NCBI GenBank assembly: GCA_046330075.1
Contig: JAXLTL010000012.1
Span: forward strand, 1-64,000
Origin: JAJTFW01 sp046330075
Lineage (GTDB): Bacteria > Bacteroidota > Bacteroidia > AKYH767-A > OLB10
DNA length: 64,000 nt
Direction of reading: 5' to 3'
Shown here: piece after piece, positions 53,881 through 63,200 of the stretch
How the letters are laid out: each line of letters starts with the position of its first letter
How positions within the stretch are numbered: the stretch's first letter is position 1
Made by a program: the position numbers and the translations under genes
Notes under the pieces: model-generated
The model's input: the letters and a program-made list of their open reading frames with translations, nothing else
What the model was told of the DNA's origin: nothing
The model's database searches: none

Positions 53881-56331
53881 ATGAAAATATTTTCATTCGT
53901 TCTGCTGCTTTTGTGCGGCCATGTAAACGCGCAGACTACTGTTGTGACCGGAAAGGTGACGGATGAACTTACCAACGAACCAATACCGTTTGCTGCCGTG
54001 GTATTCAAAGGGACGCAGGTTGGTGCGAATACGGATTTCGACGGGAAGTATCAGATTACGACTGATACACCTTCAGATTCGTTAATCTGTAGCATCGTTG
54101 GCTATACAAGTGTTAAGCTGAGAGTACGAAAGGGTCAGGAGCAGGTGATCAATTTCAGTCTGAAAGCCACCAAATCCGATTTGCAGGAAGTGGTGATCAA
54201 GGCGGGCGAGAATCCGGCCAATATCATTCTCAAAAATATTATCCGCAATAAGGATCAGAACGATCCGTCGAAACTCGAATCCTATCAGTACGAGGTGTAC
54301 AATAAACTGGAATTCGACCTGACGAATATTACGGATAAGATGAAAAACAAGAAGATTCTGAAGCCATTCGCTTTTGTTTGGGATAATATCGACAGCACCG
54401 AAACCAACAGCAAGCCGTTTCTTCCTTTTTTCATCTCTGAAACCATGTCGGATGTCTACTTCAGAAGTTCACCGCAGAATAAACGTGAAGTAATCAAAGC
54501 GAGCAAGGTGTCGGGCCTCGAAAATGCATCGGTGACCCAGTTCCTCGGCGATATGTATCAGCGTATTAACGTCTATCAGAATTTTATTGATCTGTTTGGA
54601 AAAGGGTTTATCAGTCCGATTTCAGATATCGGTCTGGTGTACTACAAATATTATCTCGTTGATTCTACCTTCATCGGCGACCAATGGTGCTATAAACTGA
54701 AGTTTAAACCACGCCGGCCGCAGGAACTCACCTTTGTAGGAGATTTCTGGGTGCATGATACAACCTGGGCGGTGAAGAAAATTTCGATGCGCATTGCAGG
54801 AGATGCAAATATTAACTGGGTAGAGGACATGGCGGTGGTGCAGGAATATTCCCGTATCGAAAACAAACAATGGATGCTGACCAAGGATATGCTGGTGCTG
54901 GATTTTGCTGCCAGAGAGGAAGGCATGAATTTTATCGGACGCAAGACCACTTCCTATAAAGACATTAAAATTAATTTGGATATTCCGGATGCTGTATTCA
55001 AGGGGACAGAGAATATTGTCGTGAGTGATGAAGCCCTGAAAAGAGATAATGATTACTGGGATACTGCCCGGCATGATTCGCTGGCCGACAGGGAGAAGAA
55101 AATCTATCATATGGTAGATACCATCAAAACCCTGCCTGCATTCAAAACATATGTTGAACTGATCACCCTTTTCTTTACCGGATATAAAGATATCGGCCTC
55201 ATCGAACTCGGACCATATTATACCGTCTACAGCTACAATCCGATCGAAGGAAACCGTTTCCGTGTCGGCTTCCGTACGAGCGATGAGTTTAGTAAACGTT
55301 TTCAGTTTGAAGGGTATCTGGCCTATGGACTGAAGGATGAAAAATTCAAGTACAAAGCACAGCTCCGCTATAAAATAGATGATAAGCCGCGTCAGTTTGC
55401 GGGTATGCAGTACCGTTATGATGTAGAGCAGCTGGGACAGAGCGACAATGCCTTTCAGGATGATAACATACTCTCTTCGTTGTTCAGGCGAAATCCGGCC
55501 ACCAAGCTGAATAGTTTTGAGTCGGAAAAACTCTGGTATGAAATCGAATGGTTCCCGGGACTCAGCAATAAAGTAACCTTTCAGCACGGGGAATTTGTTC
55601 CACTGGGCGATCTGGATATTGCATATTTTACCAACGACGAGCATACAGATGTCAGGAATGATTTCAGGGTTTCACAGATTACCTTGTTTACCCGGTTTGC
55701 TTATCGCGAAAAATTTGTGGCAGGGAAGGTCGACCGGATCAGTCTGGGAAGCGATTTTCCGATCGTGCAGGTTTATTTCACAAAAGGGCTGAAAGGTGTT
55801 TTCGACAGTGATTTTGATTATCATAAACTCTCTGTTCGCGTGGATGATCGTTTGCCGCTCGCACCATTCGGTTATACCTACTGGGTATTAAGTGCAGGTC
55901 GTACCTGGGGCAAAGTACCCTATCCGCTCCTCGAGATTCATCCGGGCAACGAAACGTATTTCTATGATTATGCGGCATTCAACATGATGAACTTCTTTGA
56001 GTTTGTGAGTGATTATTATTTCTCGGGATACGCCACGCATCACTTTGACGGGTTTTTCCTTGACAAAATTCCGCTGTTGCGTAAACTGAAATGGAGAGAG
56101 GTAGCTCAGGTAAAAGCAGTCTGGGGCGAGTTGAAACAGGATAATCTCAACCTGCAAACCAATAACTCCTTGTTTTACTCACTCAACAAGAAACCCTATG
56201 TTGAGGCCGGCGTTGGAGTAGAGAATATCTTCAAAATCTTCCGCGTCGACTTCCTCTGGAGGTTGAGTTATCTCGAGAATCCAAATATTTCCCGTTTTGG
56301 ATTCCGCGGAAGCTTCCAGATCACCTTCTGA
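53881..56331 (+). CDS. DUF5686/carboxypeptidase-regulatory-like outer-membrane protein
   Basis: About 816 residues from this start. A signal peptide (MKIFSFVLLLLCGHVNAQ) is followed by a CarboxypepD_reg-like domain (VVTGKVTDELTNEPIPFAAVVFKGTQVGANTDFDGKYQI) and the long DUF5686 region, rich in beta strands and ending in a barrel-like RFGFRGSFQITF with terminal Phe. It resembles large Bacteroidota outer-membrane proteins that share the TonB-receptor N-terminal domain but lack a plug. The function is unknown. ATGs at 53827 (overlapping the previous stop) and 53866 are alternatives. Confidence 0.82.
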   Translation: MKIFSFVLLLLCGHVNAQTTVVTGKVTDELTNEPIPFAAVVFKGTQVGANTDFDGKYQITTDTPSDSLICSIVGYTSVKLRVRKGQEQVINFSLKATKSDLQEVVIKAGENPANIILKNIIRNKDQNDPSKLESYQYEVYNKLEFDLTNITDKMKNKKILKPFAFVWDNIDSTETNSKPFLPFFISETMSDVYFRSSPQNKREVIKASKVSGLENASVTQFLGDMYQRINVYQNFIDLFGKGFISPISDIGLVYYKYYLVDSTFIGDQWCYKLKFKPRRPQELTFVGDFWVHDTTWAVKKISMRIAGDANINWVEDMAVVQEYSRIENKQWMLTKDMLVLDFAAREEGMNFIGRKTTSYKDIKINLDIPDAVFKGTENIVVSDEALKRDNDYWDTARHDSLADREKKIYHMVDTIKTLPAFKTYVELITLFFTGYKDIGLIELGPYYTVYSYNPIEGNRFRVGFRTSDEFSKRFQFEGYLAYGLKDEKFKYKAQLRYKIDDKPRQFAGMQYRYDVEQLGQSDNAFQDDNILSSLFRRNPATKLNSFESEKLWYEIEWFPGLSNKVTFQHGEFVPLGDLDIAYFTNDEHTDVRNDFRVSQITLFTRFAYREKFVAGKVDRISLGSDFPIVQVYFTKGLKGVFDSDFDYHKLSVRVDDRLPLAPFGYTYWVLSAGRTWGKVPYPLLEIHPGNETYFYDYAAFNMMNFFEFVSDYYFSGYATHHFDGFFLDKIPLLRKLKWREVAQVKAVWGELKQDNLNLQTNNSLFYSLNKKPYVEAGVGVENIFKIFRVDFLWRLSYLENPNISRFGFRGSFQITF

Positions 56332-56375
56332 TCCACAGCCCGGTCTCGTTCATTCCATCTGCACTACACCTCCCA

Positions 56376-56416
56376 TTCCTTTTAATTCTTAATTCTTAAT
56401 TCTGAATTCTGAATTA
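56376..56416. repeat. TTAATTC/TGAATTC direct-repeat words
   Basis: TTTTAATTCTTAATTC is followed by TTAATTCTGAATTCTGAATT in about 9-bp steps, just ahead of the lptB -7 element. It is the same word family as the arrays around 21360. Confidence 0.65.
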
Positions 56417-56421
56417 TACTC

Positions 56422-56429
56422 TACCTTTG
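56422..56429 (+). promoter_or_regulatory. -7 element 4 bases before the lptB ATG
   Basis: TACCTTTG ends 4 bases before the ATG at 56434, so the transcript would begin at or beside the start codon. Confidence 0.5.
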
Positions 56430-56433
56430 CCCA

Positions 56434-57159
56434 ATGTCCATCCTCCGCAGCGAAAATCTGATAAAGAAATACAAGCGCCGTACGGTCGTTGATCAGGTGT
56501 CCATTCGGGTAGAACAGGGCGAGATTGTTGGGTTGCTGGGCCCGAACGGAGCCGGAAAAACCACCACTTTTTATATGACCGTAGGACTCATCAAGCCCAA
56601 CGATGGTGCGATTTTTCTCGATGATGCTGAGATTACCCATGAGCCAATGTATAAAAGAGCGAAGATGGGTATAGGCTATCTGGCTCAGGAGGCTTCTGTT
56701 TTCCGTAAGCTTAGTGTGGAGGATAATCTCAAAGCGGTATTGGAGATGACCGGTCAGCCGAAACAGCAACAGGAAGCGAAAGTAGAAGAACTGCTGAACG
56801 AATTTGGACTGCAGAAAATCCGCAAAAGCAGAGGTGATGTTTTATCAGGCGGTGAACGCCGGCGCACAGAGATAGCCCGTTGTCTGGCAGTCAATCCTAA
56901 GTTTATCCTGCTGGACGAACCTTTTGCAGGTGTTGACCCCATCGCTGTTGAAGATATTCAGGGAATTGTACATAAGCTGAAGGAAAAAAACATCGGCATT
57001 TTAATTACCGATCATAACGTTCACGAAACACTGAATATTACCGATCGCGCTTATCTGCTTTTTGAAGGTCGTATCCTTAAAGAAGGCACAGCCGAAGATC
57101 TTGCAAATGATGAGCAGGTCCGTCGTGTTTATCTCGGCAAAAATTTTGAATTGAGGTAA
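56434..57159 (+). CDS. lptB: LPS export ABC transporter ATPase LptB
   Basis: A 241-residue ATPase powering lipopolysaccharide extraction from the inner membrane. It shows Walker A LGPNGAGKTTTFYM, Q-loop YLAQEASVF, signature LSGGERRRTEIAR, Walker B FILLDEPFAGVDP and the switch His in ITDHNVHETL. AQEASVFRKLSVEDN is the LptB-specific region that contacts LptF/G. No other lpt gene is adjacent. Confidence 0.95.
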   Translation: MSILRSENLIKKYKRRTVVDQVSIRVEQGEIVGLLGPNGAGKTTTFYMTVGLIKPNDGAIFLDDAEITHEPMYKRAKMGIGYLAQEASVFRKLSVEDNLKAVLEMTGQPKQQQEAKVEELLNEFGLQKIRKSRGDVLSGGERRRTEIARCLAVNPKFILLDEPFAGVDPIAVEDIQGIVHKLKEKNIGILITDHNVHETLNITDRAYLLFEGRILKEGTAEDLANDEQVRRVYLGKNFELR

Positions 57160-57299
57160 GTGATCGGTTGAAGGGTTGAATGTACATCAGCATTTGTTCT
57201 ATGGCTGCGTGATCCTGGTTTATACCCTGAAATCCTTTGCTGGTAGTGTTAGCTGCAGGAATTTGCAGGTTGAAAAACGCAATGCCGGAAAAAATATTT

Positions 57300-57902
57300 T
57301 CAGTGCGGGGTACTCTTGATTCCGGCCAGAATTTTCAGAGGTAATGCGTTTTCTTTGGGAGGAACGGGACAGGAATATTTCCAGCTGTAGGCGCAGTACG
57401 GATTATAAGACTGGTTGAAATCTATCAGAATCGTGTCGCCTTTTGGAGTATGCAGATCGATATATCTTCCACCGCCATAACTTTCAAAACCGTTGGTGGG
57501 GTCCGTAAAGGGGAGGAAGAGATAATCTTCGTAGCCTTCGCGTTTTGAAATCTCGATGTTCCGGTAAGCATAAAGCACGCAGACGGTGTCACGTAGTGTA
57601 AAGGTGATTTTATATTCTTTCAGGTATTCCGGACGGCGGGAAGAGGTGGTTTCCATCAGGAATTTCTCCGGAACAGGGAGCTTCTCGATTTTGGCGAGAA
57701 TGCGGTAGGTTAAGTCGATAGGAAAAAACGGATGTCCGGTAAAGGATTTGGCCTCTGCTTCGAGTGGACTCTCCTTTGGGTTTTTGTATTCGTCATTTAG
57801 TGTCTGACGAAACATTTCAATTTCACTGATGGCCGAAACAGAGTCCAGCTGGGCCGCGGTTTCTAAAGGCAAAAGAAAAACGAAAAATAAAAGCAGCCGC
57901 AT
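57300..57902 (-). CDS. DUF1684 family exported protein
   Basis: A 200-residue protein with a signal peptide ending near ETAAQ. The DUF1684 blocks are present: KESPLEAEAKSFTGHPFFPID, FLPFTDPTNGFESYGGGRYIDL and DFNQSYNPYCAYSWKYSCPVPPKENALPLKI. The function is unknown. The start was set at 57902 because upstream sequence is purS in another frame. It lies 4 bp after purS, last in the pssA-purS-DUF1684 operon. Confidence 0.88.
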   Translation of the reverse strand: MRLLLFFVFLLPLETAAQLDSVSAISEIEMFRQTLNDEYKNPKESPLEAEAKSFTGHPFFPIDLTYRILAKIEKLPVPEKFLMETTSSRRPEYLKEYKITFTLRDTVCVLYAYRNIEISKREGYEDYLFLPFTDPTNGFESYGGGRYIDLHTPKGDTILIDFNQSYNPYCAYSWKYSCPVPPKENALPLKILAGIKSTPH

Positions 57903-57906
57903 GGCA

Positions 57907-58158
57907 TCAGGCTTTTTCGAGACGGAACTCGTAGGTTTCCATGATAGGATTCGCCAGCAGTTTTTTGCACGCAGTATCCACTTTCTCGGTCGCTTCCTGT
58001 TCGGTTGCAGCATCTATTTCCAGTGTGATATGTTTACCGATACGAACGTTTTCAATTTCGGAAAGGTTCAGGTTTTTCATACTGGCAGAAACCGCACGTC
58101 CTTGTGGGTCGAGGAGCGCTTTTTGTGGCATCACATTGATATGTGCGTTGAATTTCAT
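57907..58158 (-). CDS. purS: Phosphoribosylformylglycinamidine synthase subunit PurS
   Basis: An 83-residue protein with the PurS pattern INVMPQKALLDPQGRAV, NVRIGKHITLEID and CKKLLANPIMETYEF. PurS bridges PurL and PurQ in the fourth step of purine synthesis. PurL and PurQ are not in the window. Its ATG overlaps the pssA stop by 4 bp. Confidence 0.9.
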   Translation of the reverse strand: MKFNAHINVMPQKALLDPQGRAVSASMKNLNLSEIENVRIGKHITLEIDAATEQEATEKVDTACKKLLANPIMETYEFRLEKA

Positions 58159-58865
58159 GTGGTCGTGGTTTTAGGAGGAAATATTAAGGACAAAAGTACA
58201 TAGAAAATGATGATCACCGGCGGAGCAGCGTACCGCAAGAGGAGAATGCAAACCAGAGATGTTAACAGCAGGATATACCTTGCTTTGTTTTCGGTGATCC
58301 CGAAGGTTTTAAACTTCAAAGAGATCAGAGGGATTTCTGCTACCATCAGCCAGGAGCTGATCAGCGCAAAAGCTGTTAAAAAAAACGGATTGCCGATTAT
58401 CCGGGTCAGCCCGAACTCGTCGTGGGCGAGGATGAAGCCAAACGAGATCACCATCAGTGTATTGGCCGGTGTGGGTACCCCAATAAATGATTCAGATTGT
58501 CGGGTGTCGATATTGAATCTGGCCAGACGTAATGCCGAAAACAAGGTTACGATCAGCATAAAATACTGACCGGCCATCAGCCAGAAGGGCGTGAGTACAT
58601 GAGCGTTTTCATGCCTGAAAATACTATACAACATCATGCCGGGAACTACGCCGAAAGTTACCATGTCGGCCAGTGAATCCAGTTGCTTGCCGATTTCACT
58701 GTATGCTTTTAACATCCGGGCCGTAAATCCATCCATAAAATCGAGTACCAGTGCAATCAGTACCAGTATTCCAGCGGTAAAAAGATCGGAATGAAAAATG
58801 GCTTCCAGCGCCAGACAACCACATAATAAATTGGCGAGTGTAATCAGATTGGGGATATGGCGCAT
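58155..58865 (-). CDS. pssA: CDP-diacylglycerol--serine O-phosphatidyltransferase
   Basis: A 236-residue membrane enzyme making phosphatidylserine. The CDP-alcohol phosphotransferase signature D-x2-D-G-x2-A-R-x8-G-x3-D-x3-D is complete in DFMDGFTARMLKAYSEIGKQLDSLAD. About seven transmembrane helices are present. It is first in the operon with purS and the DUF1684 gene. A TATTTTCG element lies 4 bases before its ATG. Confidence 0.93.
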   Translation of the reverse strand: MRHIPNLITLANLLCGCLALEAIFHSDLFTAGILVLIALVLDFMDGFTARMLKAYSEIGKQLDSLADMVTFGVVPGMMLYSIFRHENAHVLTPFWLMAGQYFMLIVTLFSALRLARFNIDTRQSESFIGVPTPANTLMVISFGFILAHDEFGLTRIIGNPFFLTAFALISSWLMVAEIPLISLKFKTFGITENKARYILLLTSLVCILLLRYAAPPVIIIFYVLLSLIFPPKTTTT

Positions 58866-58869
58866 CCGG

Positions 58870-58877
58870 CGAAAATA
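58870..58877 (-). promoter_or_regulatory. -7-like element 4 bases before the pssA ATG
   Basis: On the minus strand TATTTTCG (one base off TAnnTTTG) ends 4 bases before the ATG at 58865. Confidence 0.4.
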
Positions 58878-59183
58878 GGGGATTTATCCTAAAGCCGGTT
58901 ATTATGAATTGCGATTAAATTTCTTATGATATTGTTTGTCAGATAATTACACGGGTAATTAAGGGAGGTTCCTGCACCGGAATCAAGAGGAAGTAATTGC
59001 AGGAGCGGTTGGTTTGAACCGATGTTGCAACTGTTAATATTTTGGCGAACGTTCAACCGGATACGAAACAATGCTGCTTACTTTTGATTTACAGAACCTT
59101 TACACCTGTAAACCCGTACAAAATCAATTCAAAGAGATACTTTATTTCTCTCTGAAACGTTTGGATGCGGAATCCTCAACGCT
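58878..59183. promoter_or_regulatory. porV upstream region
   Basis: No gene is seen in this stretch. A -7 element TACTTTTG at 59079-59086 gives porV a leader of about 90 bases. The palindrome TTTACA-CC-TGTAAA at 59099-59112 lies about a dozen bases after the -7 element, followed by GAGATACTTTATTTCTC. Confidence 0.5.
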
Positions 59184-60278
59184 ATGCAACTAAAACTCAA
59201 ACATCTTTCTATCCTCGCGATGCTGGCCCTGCCGTTTTCGTCGGGCGCACAAGCACCAAAATACAGTAATGAATTTCTGGCCATTGGTGTCGGAGCACGC
59301 GGGCTTGGTCTGAGCGGTGCGATGTCGGCTGTTGCCGATGATGCGACTGCCGGATACTGGAATCCTGCCGGTTTAACACGTGTAAAGGGAAATATTCAGG
59401 TCGCATTAATGCATAGTGAATATTTTGCCGGAATTGCAAAATACGATTACGGTTCATTTGCCACTGCAATTGACGCAACTCGTACCGTTGGTGTTTCGGT
59501 TATCCGCTTTGCCGTTGATGATATTCTCGATACAACAGAGCTGATTGACAAAGACGGAAATATCGATTATGACCGGTTGAAATCCTTTTCTTCAGCCGAT
59601 AATGCCTTTTTGATTTCGTATGCTCAGAAGATGAAGATCGAAGGTTTGCGGATCGGCGGTAACGTGAAGATCATCCACCGTAAAGTGGGTGATTATGCCA
59701 AAGCCTGGGGATTCGGTCTTGATTTGGGAGCACAGCTCGATAGAGGCAAATGGTGTTTTGCCGCAGTTGGAAAAGATATTACCTCAACGTTCAATGCCTG
59801 GTCGTATAATACGGAGAGTTTGCAGGAGGTGTTTAATCAGACCGGAAACGAAATTCCCGAGAACGGACTGGAAGTCACATTGCCGCGGCTGATTCTGGGT
59901 GCAGCACATAAGTCCGCGCTTACAAAGAAAATCACCTTTCAGCCTTCTCTTGACCTCGATATAACCTTCGATGGTAAACGGAATGTTCCGGTTAAAACAG
60001 ATGTGGTCAGTATCGATCCTAAGTTGGGAGTTGAATTCAGTTATGATGATTTTATTTTTCTACGAGGTGGTGTAGGCAATATTCAGAAAGTGGAAAACAT
60101 TGATGCCAGCACTTCTACCACGGTTCAGCCCAACATAGGCGTTGGATTGAAACTGAAAAATCTGACCATCGATTATGCATTGACCAATATCGGAAGTGGT
60201 TCGGGTTCCTTGTACTCGAATGTGTTTTCATTGCGCCTTGCTATCTTCAAAAAAGAAGCTGGTGCTCCTAAAAAATAA
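59184..60278 (+). CDS. porV: PorV/PorQ-family outer-membrane protein of the type IX secretion system
   Basis: A 364-residue FadL-like barrel with a signal peptide ending near residue 22 (SSGAQA). The N-terminal EFLAIGVGARGLGLSGAMSAVADDATAGYWNPAGL is the conserved PorV/PorQ block that folds into the barrel lumen. PorV binds the sorting domain of secreted proteins and passes them from the translocon to the sortase. It is 14 bp upstream of the PorU2-like gene. Whether it is the main PorV or a PorU2-dedicated paralogue cannot be told from this window. Confidence 0.85.
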   Translation: MQLKLKHLSILAMLALPFSSGAQAPKYSNEFLAIGVGARGLGLSGAMSAVADDATAGYWNPAGLTRVKGNIQVALMHSEYFAGIAKYDYGSFATAIDATRTVGVSVIRFAVDDILDTTELIDKDGNIDYDRLKSFSSADNAFLISYAQKMKIEGLRIGGNVKIIHRKVGDYAKAWGFGLDLGAQLDRGKWCFAAVGKDITSTFNAWSYNTESLQEVFNQTGNEIPENGLEVTLPRLILGAAHKSALTKKITFQPSLDLDITFDGKRNVPVKTDVVSIDPKLGVEFSYDDFIFLRGGVGNIQKVENIDASTSTTVQPNIGVGLKLKNLTIDYALTNIGSGSGSLYSNVFSLRLAIFKKEAGAPKK

Positions 60279-60292
60279 TACAGCCTGTCACT

Positions 60293-63200
60293 ATGAGAAA
60301 GTTCTGCGCATTCCTGTTTCTTCTCTTTATAGCCGGTACCGAAACATTCGCTCAGCCTTACGGTAATGAATGGATTGCTTTTGCTCAGGGGCAAACGCAT
60401 TCTTCGCAGCAGTATTTCCGGATCAATATCTGGAAGGAAGGAATTTACCGTGTGTCGTATAATGATATGCAGAATGTTGGCGTTCCTGTATCTACCTGGT
60501 TTAGCCCGGATCGTTATCAGTTGTTCTCCCGAGGCAAGGAGCAGTTTATCCGTATTCAGGATGCAAATGGTGATAACATCTTTGGTCCCGGTGACTATAT
60601 TGAATTTTACGGCCGGCCCAACGATGGGGAGTATGACGCGGCATTGTATGATACCTTGCCTAGTCAGCCTAACCCATACTACAGTCTTTACAACGATACT
60701 GCTGCGTACTTTCTGAGTTATTCGCCGTTCTCGGTGTCCAACAGAAGGATGCAGGTGGTGACAGATAATAATTATTCATCCTATGTGGCTGAACCATGGT
60801 TTATCCGGGAAGATATCAAAGTGTACGGATCCACCTATAATATAGGTGCCAGAGATTACAATGATATCGCCGATAATTCATTTACGGAAGGAGAGGGCTA
60901 TTTATCAGAATATCTGAGCAAGAGCTATCCCAAGGATGCTCAGTTTACAATTGAGAAATACAATGTGCTGGGACCGGCTCCCACCATGGAAACGCGGGTG
61001 ATGGGTGCCAACGAAAATATGCATCCGTATCAGTTAAAAGGCGGATCACAGGTCCTGCTGGATACAGCCTTCTTCTCCTATGAACTCGTACAGCATAATC
61101 TGAACCTGCCGAATTTACCGGCATCTGGAAATTACACGTTCAGTTTTGTGCCGCTTACCGATAGCACGTTTTTCAATAATATGAATTATATGCAGATTGC
61201 GTATAACCGTTTACGTTATCCACGCAGTTTTGATTTTACCGGTGAGAGTTTCCCTCAGAAATTAATCTTCGAAGGAAATCCTGATAAAATTTATATTCAT
61301 CTCACGAATGTTACGGCTGCCAATCCGAGATTATATGTGATCTCCGGCGACTCCGTGAAAATTGTTAATCTGGCAGTTGCCGGTGGCAATGTGGATGCAA
61401 TCATTCCGGTATACGGACAAAATGTAAAGTGTTATATTCTCGATAATAATCAGGTGTTTGGCGCCACTGGTAATCTGTCGATACGTACGGTGAATACCGA
61501 TCCTGATCCTAATCGTTATGCTCGATTCAATAATTTCGAAGAGCAGGGGGTGGGCAAGGATTTCCTGATGGTGTCGAATAAAAAAATCTGGAATACGGCG
61601 AATGCTTATGCCACCTACAGGACATCGAAAGGTTACAATGTGCTGCTGGCTGATATAGATGAGCTTTACGATCAGTTTGCATGGGGCATCAAAAAACATG
61701 TCTTGTCGATTCGCAATTTTGCAGATTTTCTGATTGACCATAATACTGTGAAACCCGAATATCTGTTGCTGTTAGGGAAGTCGGTGCTTTCACAAAATGC
61801 CCGTTCCGGTTCAGCGTATGAGCAGAATCTCATTCCCACCTATGGTGAACCGGCTTCTGATCAGATGTTCACTGCGAAGCTGAATTCTGCCGATTTTGTA
61901 CAGGAGCTCGCAACCGGAAGGATCGCTGCACAGAACGATGCAGATGTGATCGCTTATCTCAATAAACTGACTTCCTTCGAATCGCAGCAAGACAATCCTC
62001 CGTCGTTGTGGATGAAAAATGTGCTGCACTTTGGAGGTGGTACTGATATCGTTGAGCAGGAATCGCTCGCGAATAAACTGGGTCAATATAAACAGATCAT
62101 CGAGGATACGTTGTTTGGCGGCAATGTAATGACCATTCTCAAAAGTTCGACTGATCCGATACAGATCAATCTCAGTCAATACGTGCAGCAGCTGATTGAC
62201 TCAGGCTGCTCTATGATGACTTTTTACGGTCACGCAGCCGGTACTTCCTTCGATATTGCCACCGATGATCCGGAGAACTATCATAACAAAGACCGTTATC
62301 CGGTGGTGTTGGCTCAATCGTGTTTCGTTGGTGATATTCATACAACCAGTAAGCTGCTGAACGAGCGTTTTGTACTGACTCCGGAGAAGGGTTCCATCGC
62401 GTTCATCGCCGTTCCTGATAAAGGCATTATTGAACCTCTTGATAATTATTCGCTGCGGTTCCATGAAGTAGCGTTCAGAGATCATTATGGATATTCAGTC
62501 GGACAGTCGATGCAGCAAACTGTGAAGGATATCATCGATCCGTCGATGGACCGGAAAAGTGTGTGTATGAATATGACACTGCACGGTGATCCTGCCATTC
62601 ACATGAATACATTTGACAAGCCGGATTATGATATACAAAATGCCGGAGTGTTTTTTGAACCTGCTGTGGTAACTACCGAGATGGAAACATTTGATGTCAA
62701 ATTTGTGGTGACCAATATCGGTGAAAATACCAGCGATTCAGTGCACGTGCTTATTTCACGGAAAATGCCGGATGGTACCAAGAGAGATACGATCATTCAG
62801 TTGCCATATGTCACTTACCGTGATACTTTCTCTGTTACCCTTCCGGTGGACTTTCAATATGGTGCCGGACTCAACACGTTTGAAGTGACCGTTGATAACT
62901 ATGAAGAAGTGGATGAGGTGGATAATATCGGAAATAATGTGGCCACTGCTACAATACAGATCGGCTCCACCGATATCAATCCGATTTTCCCTACTAAATA
63001 TGCAATCGTGCCTTCAACGCAACCTGTGCTGAAAGCAACAACAGCGAACCTGTTTGCTGCACCTAAGAATTATATTTTTGAAGTGGATACAAGTCCTTTC
63101 TTTGATAGTCCGGCCAAGATTACACATACCGCAGTGAACAGCTTCGGTATTGTATCGTGGCAGGTGCCCAATAACCTGCAGTCGGACGTGCCGTATTTCT

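Noticed and set aside
54622..55644. 340-codon open frame antisense to the DUF5686-type gene
   Set aside because: It lies wholly inside a well-supported gene and shows no recognisable motif, signal peptide or promoter.
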